From Scalesia atractyloides (Eukaryota; Streptophyta; Magnoliopsida; Asterales; Asteraceae): DNA of 64,000 nucleotides. This document shows positions 35,631-46,895 of this stretch, one piece after another. The stretch's first letter is position 1. Every line of letters starts with the position of its first letter. The stretch spans positions 65,952,157 through 66,016,156 of the forward strand of contig CAMTDV010000028.1 of the NCBI GenBank assembly GCA_947069175.1, written 5' to 3'. The position numbers were made by a program, and so were the translations under genes. A model generated the notes under the pieces. It was not told the origin of the DNA and did not search any database. It saw only the letters and a list, made by a program, of their open reading frames with translations.

Positions 35631-36160
35631 GGATCAGAGGCATTGTCAGGCGGTTATGAGAGGTTCCATGTAGGTTTTAGTAGTAAAAGTTTTGTTTTAG
35701 GATATAACCATATCTTTCCAAACGTATCAAAACTCTTGCGCATGAAATCATACTTAGTGAATCAACTCTGGTTATCAATATTCTTTATCGTAGGCATCAA
35801 AAAGCGATTCCTGTAGCAGGGTACCCAACCCTTACAAGGAACGTTACCGCCTCAAACAAAATTTAAACTCTTACTCCCTTATAAGTATGTAATTGTCAAA
35901 TTAAAACACCATCCTTTTGAGACAAACATGCCACTACTTAAAATTCGAGACGAAATTTCTAAAAGTAGGGGATACTGTAACATCCGTCAAAAACCGGGTT
36001 AACCAAACCCGCTTCGTTTATTAACCGAACATCCAGTTAAAATTTTCGTTACGTATTTAATGCTCAAATTAATTTTATACGATACATAATTAATAAATAT
36101 ATTATAATTTAAAAACTATAATTAATAATCAATAATAAATAATGAGATAAAAATTAAATA

Positions 36161-36231
36161 GAGACGCCGGTTTCGAACCCGGGTCTCCCGCTCAAACAAA
36201 CACACAACGCACCACCAGGCTACCTGTGCTC
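36161..36231 (-). other. Antisense tRNA-like sequence in LTR-3
   Basis: Counterpart of the LTR-1 copy, with one base lost in the T-stem (GCCGGTTTCGAACCCGG). Same A-box-like TAGCCTGGTGGTGC. Confidence 0.6.
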
Positions 36232-36934
36232 TTTGTGAATAATTGAAATCAATAAATATAAATATTCGTGCCATACGAGTCATCTGCGAGATTCCAGTGA
36301 GTAACCGCTCTGATTCAAACGTATACGTTTTAAAGAACGATTATGACAATCAATCCCTAACCAAAATCACAATCAAACGCTTTAACTCGCAAACCGTTAT
36401 CACTGTTACAAATTACCGTTTTGATTTTAAGACAAGTTGTGGTTTTGGAAGCCTATGAGTACTTTCAGTCAGGAAACCAACTCGCTATTCACTCGAATCA
36501 ACTCTCAAGACACTCGCTAACCTCTCTGCAAGTCCCTATTCAGCAAGAACAACCCGCCGGAATTCTCTGCAAGTCGCCGGAAAACCGAACCCATTTCATC
36601 TCTGTTGCCTTACTTTATAAACAGAACATCTAGAGCTCATACCGAAGTCACCCACACTCACCTCAAACTTCCTGAAGATCCTCTGCCGCAAGATACACGT
36701 CGCCGGAATAACCTGCTGTCATCGGAATCTCGCCGGAGAAACAGGGGATCTCTGTTCGGTATATCTTACACCTAATCTCTCTCATTTTTATTAATCTCAT
36801 ATGTAGTTAATTACAATTTACTAAAGGAATTGATTAATGTATCGAAACAGTCGGGATTGGGAGTTCTGGGTTGTTTAACGAAGAAGATGAAGTTTCGGTT
36901 GTATATATATTTAATATAAATCGAGTTATATCTC

Positions 36935-37520
36935 GGGTTAGACACACAATCCAGCGGTGGACTGTGTGCATTTGAAACATAGAGATACCGAGTTCGAGTC
37001 TGTCCTTGTTCCGATTCGTCACAATATTCAACCCTTTTTATAAAACCCAAATACGGAATCCTCCCAGTTAGTATTTAAGTTTAATAACAACCAGTATTTA
37101 ACCAGGTTAGACACACAGTCCAGCGGTGGACTGTGTGCAACGTTAAACAACAGGTCCCGAGTTCGAGTCCTGTTAAGTGCACCGGTTTGATATAATTAAA
37201 ATTCTTTTTAAGTAAATGATTTCTGGATAAAACTAAATAGTATCTAAGTATAATAAAAACCGGAAAAATAACCAAGCTAGACACACAGTCCAGTGATGAA
37301 CTGTGTGCAAGAACATTAAGCACGTCGCGGGTTCGAGTCAAGGCTCCCGCACCGGTTCTGGCAATTATCAAAGTTTTTAAATAAGGACAGAAATGAATTT
37401 ATCTAATTTGTATATAAGTATAATTAGAAACAGAAATATTTCAGGTTAGACACGTAGCTCGGTTGGTAGAGCTGCGTGCACGCGTACGAGAGGTCACAAG
37501 TTCGAACCTCACTCAGCGCA
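36935..37520 (+). other. Array of four sense tRNA-like modules in LTR-3
   Basis: Modules at 36935-37010, 37105-37183, 37275-37353 and 37443-37520. In the second, AACAGG pairs with CCTGTT around the GTTCGA core. The fourth has CACGTAGCTCGGTTGGTAGA then GCTGCGTG. Confidence 0.72.
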
Positions 37521-38591
37521 AACAAACACAAGACCGAACCAGTCAACGGTCAAACGGTCAACGGTCAACTGGTCAAAAAGTCAAAAAAATTTATTTTTCT
37601 TTTATTTATTTATTTTATTTAAAAATCAATTAAAAATACTTAAAAATAATATTTTTAAAGTTAGAAAATTTCCTTGAACTCACAAAAATAAACCTAACAA
37701 TCGCATTAAGAACACTAATTAAAAATATTAATCTCAAATGAAAGTTTATTTATTTATCGCACTATTATGTTATTATTTAGGTTAGTTCCCTTGCTGATTA
37801 AATCCGAATTCGTGCGCATTCATCATCAATCCAAGAAACGCACCCACTGTGAGTGAATTCTTACAAATTCCCCTTTTTTATTCATGTTTTGCGGTGTATC
37901 ATGTGTCGCTTAAATTAATTCGTCTATTCAAACTCGTGCTATACCATATTATGATCTAAACTTAGAATGTAAATATTGTTTGATGTGATGTATTACATAT
38001 TGTCAAGTTGTATGCAAATTATTTGTTAGGCCCATCAGTTCCTCGTGGGAGACGAGTTGAACAACGCGTGCCTTAAAACTCATTCATTAGGCCCATCAGT
38101 TCGTAGAACAACGCGTGCCTCAAAACTCATTCATTAGGCCCATCAGTTCCTCGTGGGAGACGAGTTGAACAACGCGTGCCTCAAAACAATCATTTGTTGT
38201 ATTATTTAATATTATGTGTTGTGTGAATAAATTTACATCTACATTTACTCATATGTGGTTATGCACTTTATTTTATAATCAATACAATAAACTCGTTTAA
38301 ATGTTTTCATAGGATTCACTCGCCAACTCTTTGTTGATACAAAAACCATTTTTACACATGATACAGTGGACAGGATGAAGCAAGGAACACATAGGAAAGT
38401 GCCTTAGAAGAAAAATAATGAAGTCTAAAAAGATGTATAGAACATGTTGTACTTGTATGATTTGATTGTATGATCTTCTTTAAAATTGTAATAATAAATA
38501 TGAAACATTATAATAAATGTCATGAGCTTTGATGAAAACCCAATCATGCCCCGATCACCTTTTCCGCTGCGGTTCGGGGTGTGACACAGGC

Positions 38592-39215
38592 CCTGCCTCT
38601 CGCGCCCCGCGAGCGCCCTAAGCCATTTCAAAGTTTGACACTTTAGCCCCTAAACTTATAAAACTCCTTTAAACCTTCTAAAACACCTTTTTAGCACTTT
38701 TAGCCCTCTATAGCCAATATTTGGCGTACCCGGGATTATGCTCGGACATTGTTGAGCTCTTGGTTCGTTAAAAAGGTCACTCAGAGGTATAAATTAACAT
38801 GTTGACACTTTTAATCCCTCCTATGTCCAACTTTTATATAATCACGGATTTGATCTCTCTCGTCCAACAAATGGAACATATGAGAGTTAGGACTTTGTAA
38901 AGGGTCACTTAGAGGCTCGTTATAAGCATGCTGACTCTGATGTCACTCAGAGGCTGGCATGTTGACACAATGGTCACTCAGAGGCCAAGTTTTAGCATGT
39001 TGACACTAATGGTCACTCAGAAACTATGTTTTAAGCATGTTGACACTAATGATCACTCAGAGGCTATGTTTAATGCATGTCGACATCAGAAGATCACTAA
39101 GAGACTTAGTTTGAGCATGTTGACACTTTTAGTCCCTGTTAGTCTTTAATAGACTAAAAATAAAAATATAACACGTGTCGTTATATTATTGGACACAATT
39201 TTACAGGGTATTACA
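38592..39215 (-). mobile_element. Solo gypsy LTR G, second part (U3 end)
   Basis: Resumes after element B at CTGCCTCTCGCGCC and ends GGGTATTACA, followed by the target duplication GTATG. It contains about seven 35-40 bp units with GGTCACTCAGAGGC and AGCATGTTGACAC (38775-39140), matching the reverse complement of the start of LTR E. Confidence 0.88.
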
Positions 39216-39480
39216 GTATGTCTCTAACATATGTTCTGCCGGTATAATGCATATAGATAAATACAAATCAAACGTTAAAGGGCTTATTTACGTATTTTGG
39301 TCATAACTGTTAAGTTTTAAACTGAGGTTGTAGTATGAGTAATAGGGATCCTGAGTCGAATGATGATTCAACGACTGTATTTCTCTACTATGGTTCTTGT
39401 TTAAAGCTAAAATGAGTATTAACTTCTGATCAGACTAATCTAATACTCATAATAAATGATTATTCGGTTAAGTGGGAGAA
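39216..39480 (+). pseudogene. Copia H, 3' untranslated part after RNase H
   Basis: Continuation of copia H after solo LTR G. It is non-coding and ends in the purine tract AAGTGGGAGAA, typical of copia 3' ends, immediately before an LTR start. Confidence 0.7.
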
Positions 39481-39491
39481 TGTAAAATTAA

Positions 39492-39528
<37 letters not shown>

Positions 39529-39938
39529 GTATATATATATATTATATATTTAATCTAGTAGCCATCATTATCATTTATATAATATGGATCAAAATATATT
39601 AAAACCTATAATATAATTAGTTGGTAATTGTTGATGGACCATATTACCATTATTAACTAATTGAGTTTCCCCTTGCGTGTATATAAGGAGATTACTAGAG
39701 AGGGATTAGGGTTAGACAATCATAACATCACATCAAATTCTACCTCCTCTCTCTCCATCACTACAAGTTCTTCAACCCTAAAGAACTCGGTACTACCATT
39801 AATAACATACATCCTAAAGGGTAACCAGATCAAGCTGACTATCATGTCGATCTCCATCGATGCATCTGTATCTGGATTCTCTGCCGGCCTGTCTACTATA
39901 TCAGGTATTATTTACATGTTTTCTATTATGTTTAAACA
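39481..39938 (+). repeat. 3' LTR of copia H
   Basis: Begins TGTAAAATTAAATATG after the purine tract and ends TTTAAACA. It includes a (TA)n run near 39496-39545. It is homologous to the solo LTR at 42895-43313 (shared phrases such as AGTTGGTAATTGTTGATGGA). The right border rests on the CA terminus and that comparison. The 5' LTR of H would be left of the window. Confidence 0.75.
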
Positions 39939-40652
39939 GAACTGATAAGAGTGTGGCTACCCTTCTTGTGATCTGTCTTGTTCTTACCTTTTTTTGGTGC
40001 TTAATTCTGACTATGTACTCCATCTCCCATCCTCATGTTGGTTTTTAATAAATATGTCATTAAAAAAAGGCCCATATAGACCCACTAAAACTAATTGTGG
40101 CCAAAACAAACGTCTGTTTACCCAAAATTGGATCTTTGGGTTTACTTGTGCATAATTTTCAAGTTGCATTTTCAATTGCGAGGTGTTCCATGTGGCTTGA
40201 ACACTCATCTCAACCTTTTCATATAGTTATACAACAATAACAATAATGAGTTTTGTATGGTAAAAAGGGTTAACCAAAAATAAACCTAGACCAATGATTG
40301 ATTGACTATATCTTTTGGTTGAAATATAATAAAATGTTTTCACAATATCAAATTTTGGTTGACCGAGAAAAAGAATACGACAACCAAGCATAGCCCAACC
40401 GATAATTACGACTAATTTAACTAACAGTACCTGTTATGGTTCGCATCAACATAATTAATTGAACTGCGATCAACCCTAGCTAGATATGTAAAAGGGATTA
40501 TCAAGCCTCTTTGTCATACTAGTAAAGTAATGTGGTAGTTATGTTAAAATGGATGATTTCGGCATCATTTTAAAAATCTGAGGAAAATTTCTTGACTGTG
40601 ATATATTAAAGCTTATCATGTTTATGTCATTCACTCGTTTATTAGGCTATAT

Positions 40653-40729
40653 GGTGTGAGATAAAGCCTTTATGGCTTTATTACGTCACGTGTGTGGCAT
40701 ATAAGCGATCAACTTTTTCCTCTCACACC
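40653..40729. repeat. Small palindromic block, possible MITE remnant
   Basis: GGTGTGAG (40653-40660) is repeated inverted as CTCACACC (40722-40729); just inside, ATAAAGCC and GGCTTTAT form a perfect hairpin (40661-40681), and TTACGTCACGTGTGTGGC follows. Terminal inverted repeats this short, with no clear target duplication, only weakly support a DNA transposon. Confidence 0.35.
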
Positions 40730-41406
40730 TGCTAAGGCTTTGGCGGAAGCTATTGATAGCGCCTGACTTGGCTGAAACAGGGGGTTCTGGAGGCGCCATC
40801 ATGCCCAGGTGGCACGGGGCGCTACCCCACACCAGTCAGCATTAGGATGTGAATCTGTTACATCAACGAGTTATGATGATTAATTTCTGTTACTCTACGC
40901 TTTAAGTCGTTGATATATTTTATAATAATTATAGTTTTCCAAATATATATATCGTCATAAAACAAAATTTTGATTTTTTATTTAAAATATTTATATAGAT
41001 GTTCCACGTTACTTTAATTTAAAATAAAAATATCAATTTATTATTATTATTATTATTATTATTATAATTGAAAATTGGAAAGTGCGCATGAATAGTAATT
41101 TAATTTTTATAATAATACTTATAGTTTCTATTTTTATGAATAGTAATTTAATTTTTATAATAATAGATATAATTTCTTATTTTCATATTTTTATCCTTTT
41201 AATCTTACAACAAATCATTATCATATTTACTTATAATCTCCAACACATTTCTTAATTTTAACATTTAATGATTTTTTGTTTTTAATATTACTAAAATTGT
41301 CTAAAGAACATCAGTACCGCTACCGTATAACATCAGTATAGTTTTTTATTATTAACGTCATCATATGCTCATTATTATGTAAGATTCAATAAAAATTCTA
41401 CTCGCA

Positions 41407-41640
41407 CGGGTCATATATAGTTGATTTTTTTTATCATCACAAACCAAACATATACCGACCAAACAACATCAGTATTTGAACGGGTCATATATCGTTGTTT
41501 TATTTATCATCACAAACCGAAATTATACCGACCAAACAATATCGGTATTCAAACGAGTAATATATATTTAATTTTTTTATCATCACAAATTGAACATAAC
41601 CGACCAGACAACATCGGTAACGGTACCGTATTCGTTTTTA
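41407..41640 (+). repeat. Tandem repeat, about 73 bp, three copies
   Basis: Units start at 41407, 41481 and 41554, each with CG(G/A)GT(C/A)ATATAT, ATCATCACAAA and ACCGACCA(A/G)ACAA. No coding meaning. Further ACCGACCA and GGTACCGGTAC phrases continue to about 41790. Confidence 0.8.
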
Positions 41641-42398
41641 TAGAATTCTTGATGTGGTGGTATATAATTCATTGAACACAAAGTAATATTCGCAATAAAG
41701 TATTTTTTGTATCGTAATCTATATCGAGTCTCTGTATGATACCTGTATCTTAATGGACTTATACCGACCAAAGAACACCGGTACCGGTACGAGTATTCAT
41801 TTTTATGGTTTTCAATCGATCTAAAACGTGTCAATTGGCAACGATTGCTATGCCGAGTACCTGTATCATACTAGTACAGTACTGAACAAGACCGATAATG
41901 ACCAAAGGCTCGCAACAAAGTACACGGAAATCCAGCTAGTATATATTAATTCATAACATAATAATGAATAGTTTCTCCTTTTTTCTTTTGTAAGGGTTTT
42001 TTTCATACTAACTTTTAGGGTTTATCATTTTAGTGATAAAACTTAGTTTTTTTATAATTTGTCATAAAAGTTAAATGAATTTAGACTTTTTTTAATACAT
42101 GTCAGTTTAGATTCAAATTCATCTATGTTTTACGTCATGTGAGTCATTTGGTGTTAGAAATTCGTGTTTTTATTTTACCTTACTTTTCTGAGTTTCGTAG
42201 TTGTTTGGTTGTTCTTTAGAATGCTTTTACACCCCTCCTGCAACACTAATAACATATTTTTACGCTCCTAACGCCGAAGGCTTAATACTAGTAAGGTTTT
42301 GCTTGTACATCATAAATCACAGTAGATCGTTCCACCTGAAATCTCCAAATTGTCAAAACCCTAGAAATTGATATCGTGAGTTCGTAATCAAAATCAAG

Positions 42399-43956
42399 AT
42401 GTCAAACAACATGCCTTTAGAGATTCAAGAGCAAATCATCAAATGGCTTCCTGTAAAATTACTCATTCGTTGCCGATCAGTCTCCAAATCATGGAAATCT
42501 CTCATCGATAGCTCCAATTTCATCACTCATTACAGGTCCCAACAGCAACATATACTTGTGTATAATTATCTATCTGTTGATCATCCTAATTGCGTTTCAA
42601 TCATTGATGACAACACTTTCCTGCAACATAGAGTCCCTGTCACTCTTCCTCTGTTCGTTTAGATGCTTAAACATTATAAGAAAATAGGTAGTTCTCATGG
42701 CTTGTTGTGTTTATATAGCAAGGGAAAACTTGTTAATTAGAATCCTTTGATTATAAAAGTTGTTGTTGTTGTTGTGCCTAAAGTGGCAAATGATAAATGT
42801 TTAAAACCGAGCTCGGGTTTGGGGTTTGTCATGAGATGAGTGACCCGAAGATTGTCAAGATTAGATATATTAATAGGTTTGTGTTAATCAGTTTTGTAAG
42901 TATGTAATGGAAAACATGTAAATATGATACCTGTTACAGCATTCAGGCCAACAGAGAATCTAGAATAGAAGCAGCCATGAAGTTCGACATGTTAGTCAGC
43001 TTGATCTGGTTCCTCTTTAGGATGTATGTGAATGATGGTAATACCGAATTCCTTAGGGTTAGGAATTCGTAGTTAAGGAGAGAGAAGAGGTTGAGATGTG
43101 TGATGTTATTATTAAAGTCTAACCTAAAACTCTCTCTTATCTTCTCATTAAATACACCCGACGGGAAACCTTATTAGTTAATAAGGGTAATACGGTCCAT
43201 CAACAATTACCAACTAATTTATTATAAGGTTTTATTATTATTTTGATCCATATAATATAAATGATAATGATCGCTACATCATTAAATAGATAGTTTGTAT
43301 ATTTAATCTTACAGTTTGCGGATATGGAAAATGTAAATAGCATCCCTTGGCAAGTTGAGATTTTTACGTTAAGCACGGGGGATGTGGGGAAGTCTGAATA
43401 GCAATCTACCTCATAAATCGATTGTTTTTGGAGGTAAAAAAGGTGGGGTTTGTGTAGACGAGGTTTGTTATTCGCTTGCTACCGATAAGAGTACCGTAGG
43501 TGCTAAAATTGAAGCTTATAATATGATTATTTCATTTGATATGATTGGCGAAGAATTTACAGAAGGAAACCTCACGGATAGTTTTGTATACCACGAGTCT
43601 ATGTGGAATTTGTACATATATAATCTAAGGGAGTCTCTTATTTTAGTTGAACGCAATGCCAAGGTCGATAATCCATCTTACAATGTATGGAGGATGGTGT
43701 ATCAAAATCGTTTACAAACTTATACACTATTTACGCACCGGATGCAAGAATTATAGGAGGATGTGAATTTAGGAAGAGTGGTGAACTTGTAATGGAAGCT
43801 ATGGAAGATGATTGGAAAGCACGATCCCTTGTTCTTTATGAACCTAAATTAAAACACATTAGTAATTTGGGGATATCGCGTGGGACTAATGATGTAGGTG
43901 ATATTTATGTGCATTCCTACATGGAAACGTTACTTCTGCTTGATCAACCATCGTGA
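42399..43956 (+). pseudogene. F-box protein pseudogene (F-box plus associated domain)
   Basis: The ATG at 42399 opens an F-box domain in residues about 5-45 (core LPVKLLIRCRSVSKSWKSLI). F-box proteins are substrate receptors of SCF ubiquitin ligases and bind SKP1 through this domain. Downstream, F-box-associated sequence can be read in shifting frames: SSHGLLCLYS, HEMSDPKIVKI, then after 43313 NSIPWQVEIF, LPHKSIVFGG, and to the end ETLLLLDQPS (43956). In-frame TAG stops at 42660-42662 and 42738-42740, at least three frameshifts and a solo copia LTR at 42895-43313 disable it. It is the only cellular gene in the window. Confidence 0.87.
42895..43313 (-). mobile_element. Solo copia LTR in the F-box pseudogene (H family)
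   Basis: Plus-strand spelling TGTAAGTATG...AATCTTACA with inverted ends TGTAAG/CTTACA. Its reverse complement aligns with the copia H LTR. Both sides continue the F-box coding sequence, so the borders are sound. A 4 bp GTTT flanks it on both sides (42891-42894 and 43314-43317); the fifth base differs. Confidence 0.82.
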
Positions 43957-44986
43957 ACAATTTTTGACAACGGTAAACGCTATGTTAAAAAACTCATATG
44001 GAGAGCTAAGAGCAGATGGCTTTTGAGTCATACAAGCAAGGCATAAAGCAATAGCTTGAAAACAGTTCTTGTGCTTTATTTATGCAACAATATGAAAAGA
44101 TTTGAAAGTTTGGCCAAGTCAGATTGGTTATATGGTCCAAAATTGGATGGACAGAAATGGTAAATCAAAGATTATGGTTGGTGAATTGGTGTTCATATGA
44201 AGAACTTTAAACTTAGTCATTTGGGGAACTTAAAACCTTTAGACTTCATTTCAATATAATTATGTTTGCGATTATTATGTCTATGTATTTTTGGATAGTT
44301 ACTTCTGATACTTCGTTTTTTTTGGGTGATTATATCTAATGTTTAGAATTGAAAATGTTATTTTTATTCTCAAATTAATACTAATATATGTTCGTTTATA
44401 TTGTTTCATGTTCATTTGTGTTTCTTTAAGTTTCGATTAGCCCTCGTAGTAACTAAATCATATAACATACAATCAGAAAACTTCATTTAATTTGCGTGTA
44501 TATTACTGTAGGAGGAACAGTTATGAAACTTCATTTAATTTGCGTGTATATTACTGTAGGAGGAACAGTTATGATTTTTATAAAATTATTTTATTATTGT
44601 AATGTTTTATTATTATAATAAATTTTAGGCATATTTTGTTTCTTAAGATACATTATTTATAAAGTTTAGAATATGTCGTTATGACGTGCATTTTTTTATT
44701 TACATCTTAATATAAAATTCACTTAAAACAGAGTTGTAAATAATAATATAGAATTCGTCGAAAAACACACACACATATATATATATATATATAAAGTTAC
44801 CTCATGGTATATTAATTTATTTATTTTTATATATATAAAGTGGCGTCCTTTACCCTTTTCATTATTTTAATAACAGTTATAAAACTCCAAATGCACCTTG
44901 CGACATGCTTAAGTTAATCTAAGTTTTCATAGATGTTTTATTCAAAAGCGAATGGGTCAAATAAAATATTCCTTTTTGTCCTTTAC
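43957..44986. other. Spacer between F-box pseudogene and element C
   Basis: AT-rich, no gene seen. It contains a perfect 48 bp tandem duplication (44478-44573; unit includes TTTGCGTGTATATTACTGTA) and (CA)n/(TA)n runs near 44766-44795. TTTAC at 44982-44986 is the expected target duplication of element C. Confidence 0.65.
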
Positions 44987-45616
44987 TGTCACACCCTGAC
45001 CCGCAGCGGATAAGAGAGTCGGGGCATGATTGAGTTTTCATCAAAGCTCATGGCTTTTACTATTTACTATTATAAAAGTTTAATATTTATTATTTCAAAT
45101 TTGATTAAAACATTCCAATCAACACATAATTCATACAAACACTATAATGTTCCAAACAAACTTGCAAATAACATCTTATTTTCTTCTAAGGCCCATGTCC
45201 TATGTGATCCACGCTTCAAACCTGTTCACCTGTATCATGTGTAAAAATAAAGTTTTGGGTCAACATAAGTTGGCGAGTGAATCCCATTTTCACAAACCAC
45301 ACAATCAACTAGTAATGTACATGTGAGCACGATAAGCGATGTGCTGTGAGATCAATGCTCAATCAAACGGAGCCGATCTAGTATATTAGGCTACACGATG
45401 CTCCATCCGTAAGTAACGGGGAACAAATGGGGGCCTAATGTGAGAGATTGACTGAAATGAGAAATATAAACACAAAATGACAATAACAAACAATATCACA
45501 TAGCACGTTAGATCACATAATGGTAATAGCACGAGATTTATAATAATGAGATTATAAAGGCGACACATGATACACCCAAAAAACGTGAATAAAAAGGGGA
45601 AGTTGTAAGATTCACT

Positions 45617-46895
45617 CACAAAAATATTAAATTGAAATATAATTCTCATATTTATTATTACGTTATTACTTAGATTAGTTTTTCCTCCGTCGCTTAAATC
45701 CTCAATTCGTGCGTTTTATCTTTCAAGCAAGGAACGCACCCACTGTGAGTGAATCCTTTCAAATTCCCCTTTTTATTTATGTTTTGGGGTGTATCATGTG
45801 TCATTTATACATTTTCGTTTATTCAAGATCTTGTGCTATTACCATTATATGATCTAATGTGTAATGTAAATGATTATTTATTGTATTGCGTGTTTACATT
45901 TTTGCGTGCAAATCATTCATCAGGCCCATTAGTTCCTAGTGGGAGACGAGTTGAGAATCAGGTTCCTCATTAGATCGGCTCCGTTTGATTGAGCCTTGAT
46001 CTCATTGTTCATCATTTGATATGTGCGTGTGTGTGTGTGCATTAATTAATAGTATGTGTTTTGTGATCAAATTTACATATACGTATACTCATACGTGGCT
46101 ATGCACAATTTTATAACCAATATAACAAATTCGTTCAAATGTTTTTATACAGATTCACTCGCCAACTTTTGTTGACCCAAAAACCATAAGTTGGGTCAAC
46201 ATAAGTTATCAGAATTCTTATTTTTCCATTTATTTAATTTAAAAACAAAAAGAAAATATGGCTTTGTAGGATTAAACAAAAGAGACCCCAATAAAAGACT
46301 GCTAAGACAACTCAAAAATCTAACAAAAATATTAAATTGAAATATTAATTCTCATATTTATTATTACGTTATTACTTAGGTTAGTTTTTCCTCCGTCGTT
46401 TAAATCCTCAATTCGTGCGTTTTATCATTCAAGCAAGGAACGCACCCACTGTGAGTGAATCCTTTCAAATTCCTCTTTTTATTTATGTTTTGGGGTGTAT
46501 CATGCGTCGTTTATACATTTTCGTTTATTCAAGCTCTTGTGCTATTACCATTATATGATCTAATGTGTAATGTAAATGATTATTTGTTGTATTGCATGTT
46601 TACATTTTGTCAAGTTGCGTGCAAATCATTCATTAGGCCCATCAGTTTCTCGTGAGAGACGAGTTGAGCATCAGGTGCCTCATTAGATTGGCTCCATTTG
46701 ATTGAGCTTTGATCTCATTGTTCATCATTTCATGTGTGTGTGTGTGTGCATTAATTGATAGTATGTGTTTTGTGATCAAATTTACATATACGTATACTCA
46801 TACGTGGTTATGCAACAATTTTATAACCAATATAACAAATTCGTTCAAATGTTTTTATAAAGATTCACTCGCCAACTTTTGTTGACCTAAAAAAC
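45617..46895 (+). repeat. Inverted block of D-type repeat units within the C 3' LTR
   Basis: Nearly two units of the roughly 709 bp repeat seen at 61055-64000, here opposite to the surrounding LTR. Landmarks: AACGCACCCACTGTGAGTGA at 45732 and 46440, (GT)n at about 46025 and 46735, and the unit junction TTGACCCAAAAACCATAAG at about 46180. Flanked on both sides by copies of the same minus-oriented LTR segment. Confidence 0.78.

Larger units (their letters stand above)
34806..35975 (+). other. 3' region of element B interior 2 with two conserved hairpins
   Basis: Non-coding 1.2 kb between the gag stop and LTR-3. It holds two direct repeats of about 370 bp, each with the hairpin and the phrases 'ACATAGACTAACCTCT' and 'AGGCGGTTATGAGA(A/G)GTTCC'. 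The end carries the purine tract AAAAGTAGGGGATAC (35961-35975). It lacks the GGCTC units and the 30 bp array of interior 1. Confidence 0.75.
23591..38586 (+). mobile_element. Composite gag-only gypsy element B (LTR-interior-LTR-interior-LTR)
   Basis: The whole unit is flanked by perfect 5 bp duplications CAGGC (23586-23590 and 38587-38591) inside LTR G. It has three LTRs (23591-26181, 30325-32965, 35976-38586) and two interiors. Interior 1 has a primer site; interior 2 lacks it and the first roughly 340 bp of leader. Both carry gag and stop before protease, followed by a repeat-rich 3' region and a polypurine tract. LTR-1 and LTR-3 are near-identical while LTR-2 is clearly diverged. Gag-only LTR elements are known in plants as TR-GAG. 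The leader and gag match element C, the likely autonomous relative. Confidence 0.87.
35976..38586 (+). repeat. LTR-3 of element B
   Basis: Starts TGTAACATCCG, ends GGTTCGGGGTGTGACA and is followed by the target duplication CAGGC. It is near-identical to LTR-1. Antisense tRNA-like 36161-36231; sense modules at 36935-37520; GGTCAAC cluster 37541-37584; hairpin units 38028-38181. Confidence 0.9.
39939..42398. other. Intergenic stretch between copia H and the F-box pseudogene
   Basis: AT-rich and without credible genes. Noted inside: a small palindromic block (40653-40729), a GC-rich patch 'GGCGCC...GGGGCGCTACCCC' (about 40790-40830), an (ATT)n run (about 41040-41065), a 73 bp tandem repeat (41407-41640) and a possible decayed Helitron end near 41938. 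Confidence 0.6.

Noticed and set aside
29319..35816. Repeated small frames beginning M-T-R-(I/V)-W-W-I-R-R-W in the B 3' regions
   Set aside because: They are translations of the conserved hairpin. Conservation is in pairing, and the gypsy2 copy does not keep the frame, so a peptide is unlikely.
39496..39545. (TA)n run as a regulatory or origin element
   Set aside because: Simple microsatellite inside a copia LTR; similar runs occur at 10772, 16817 and 59900.
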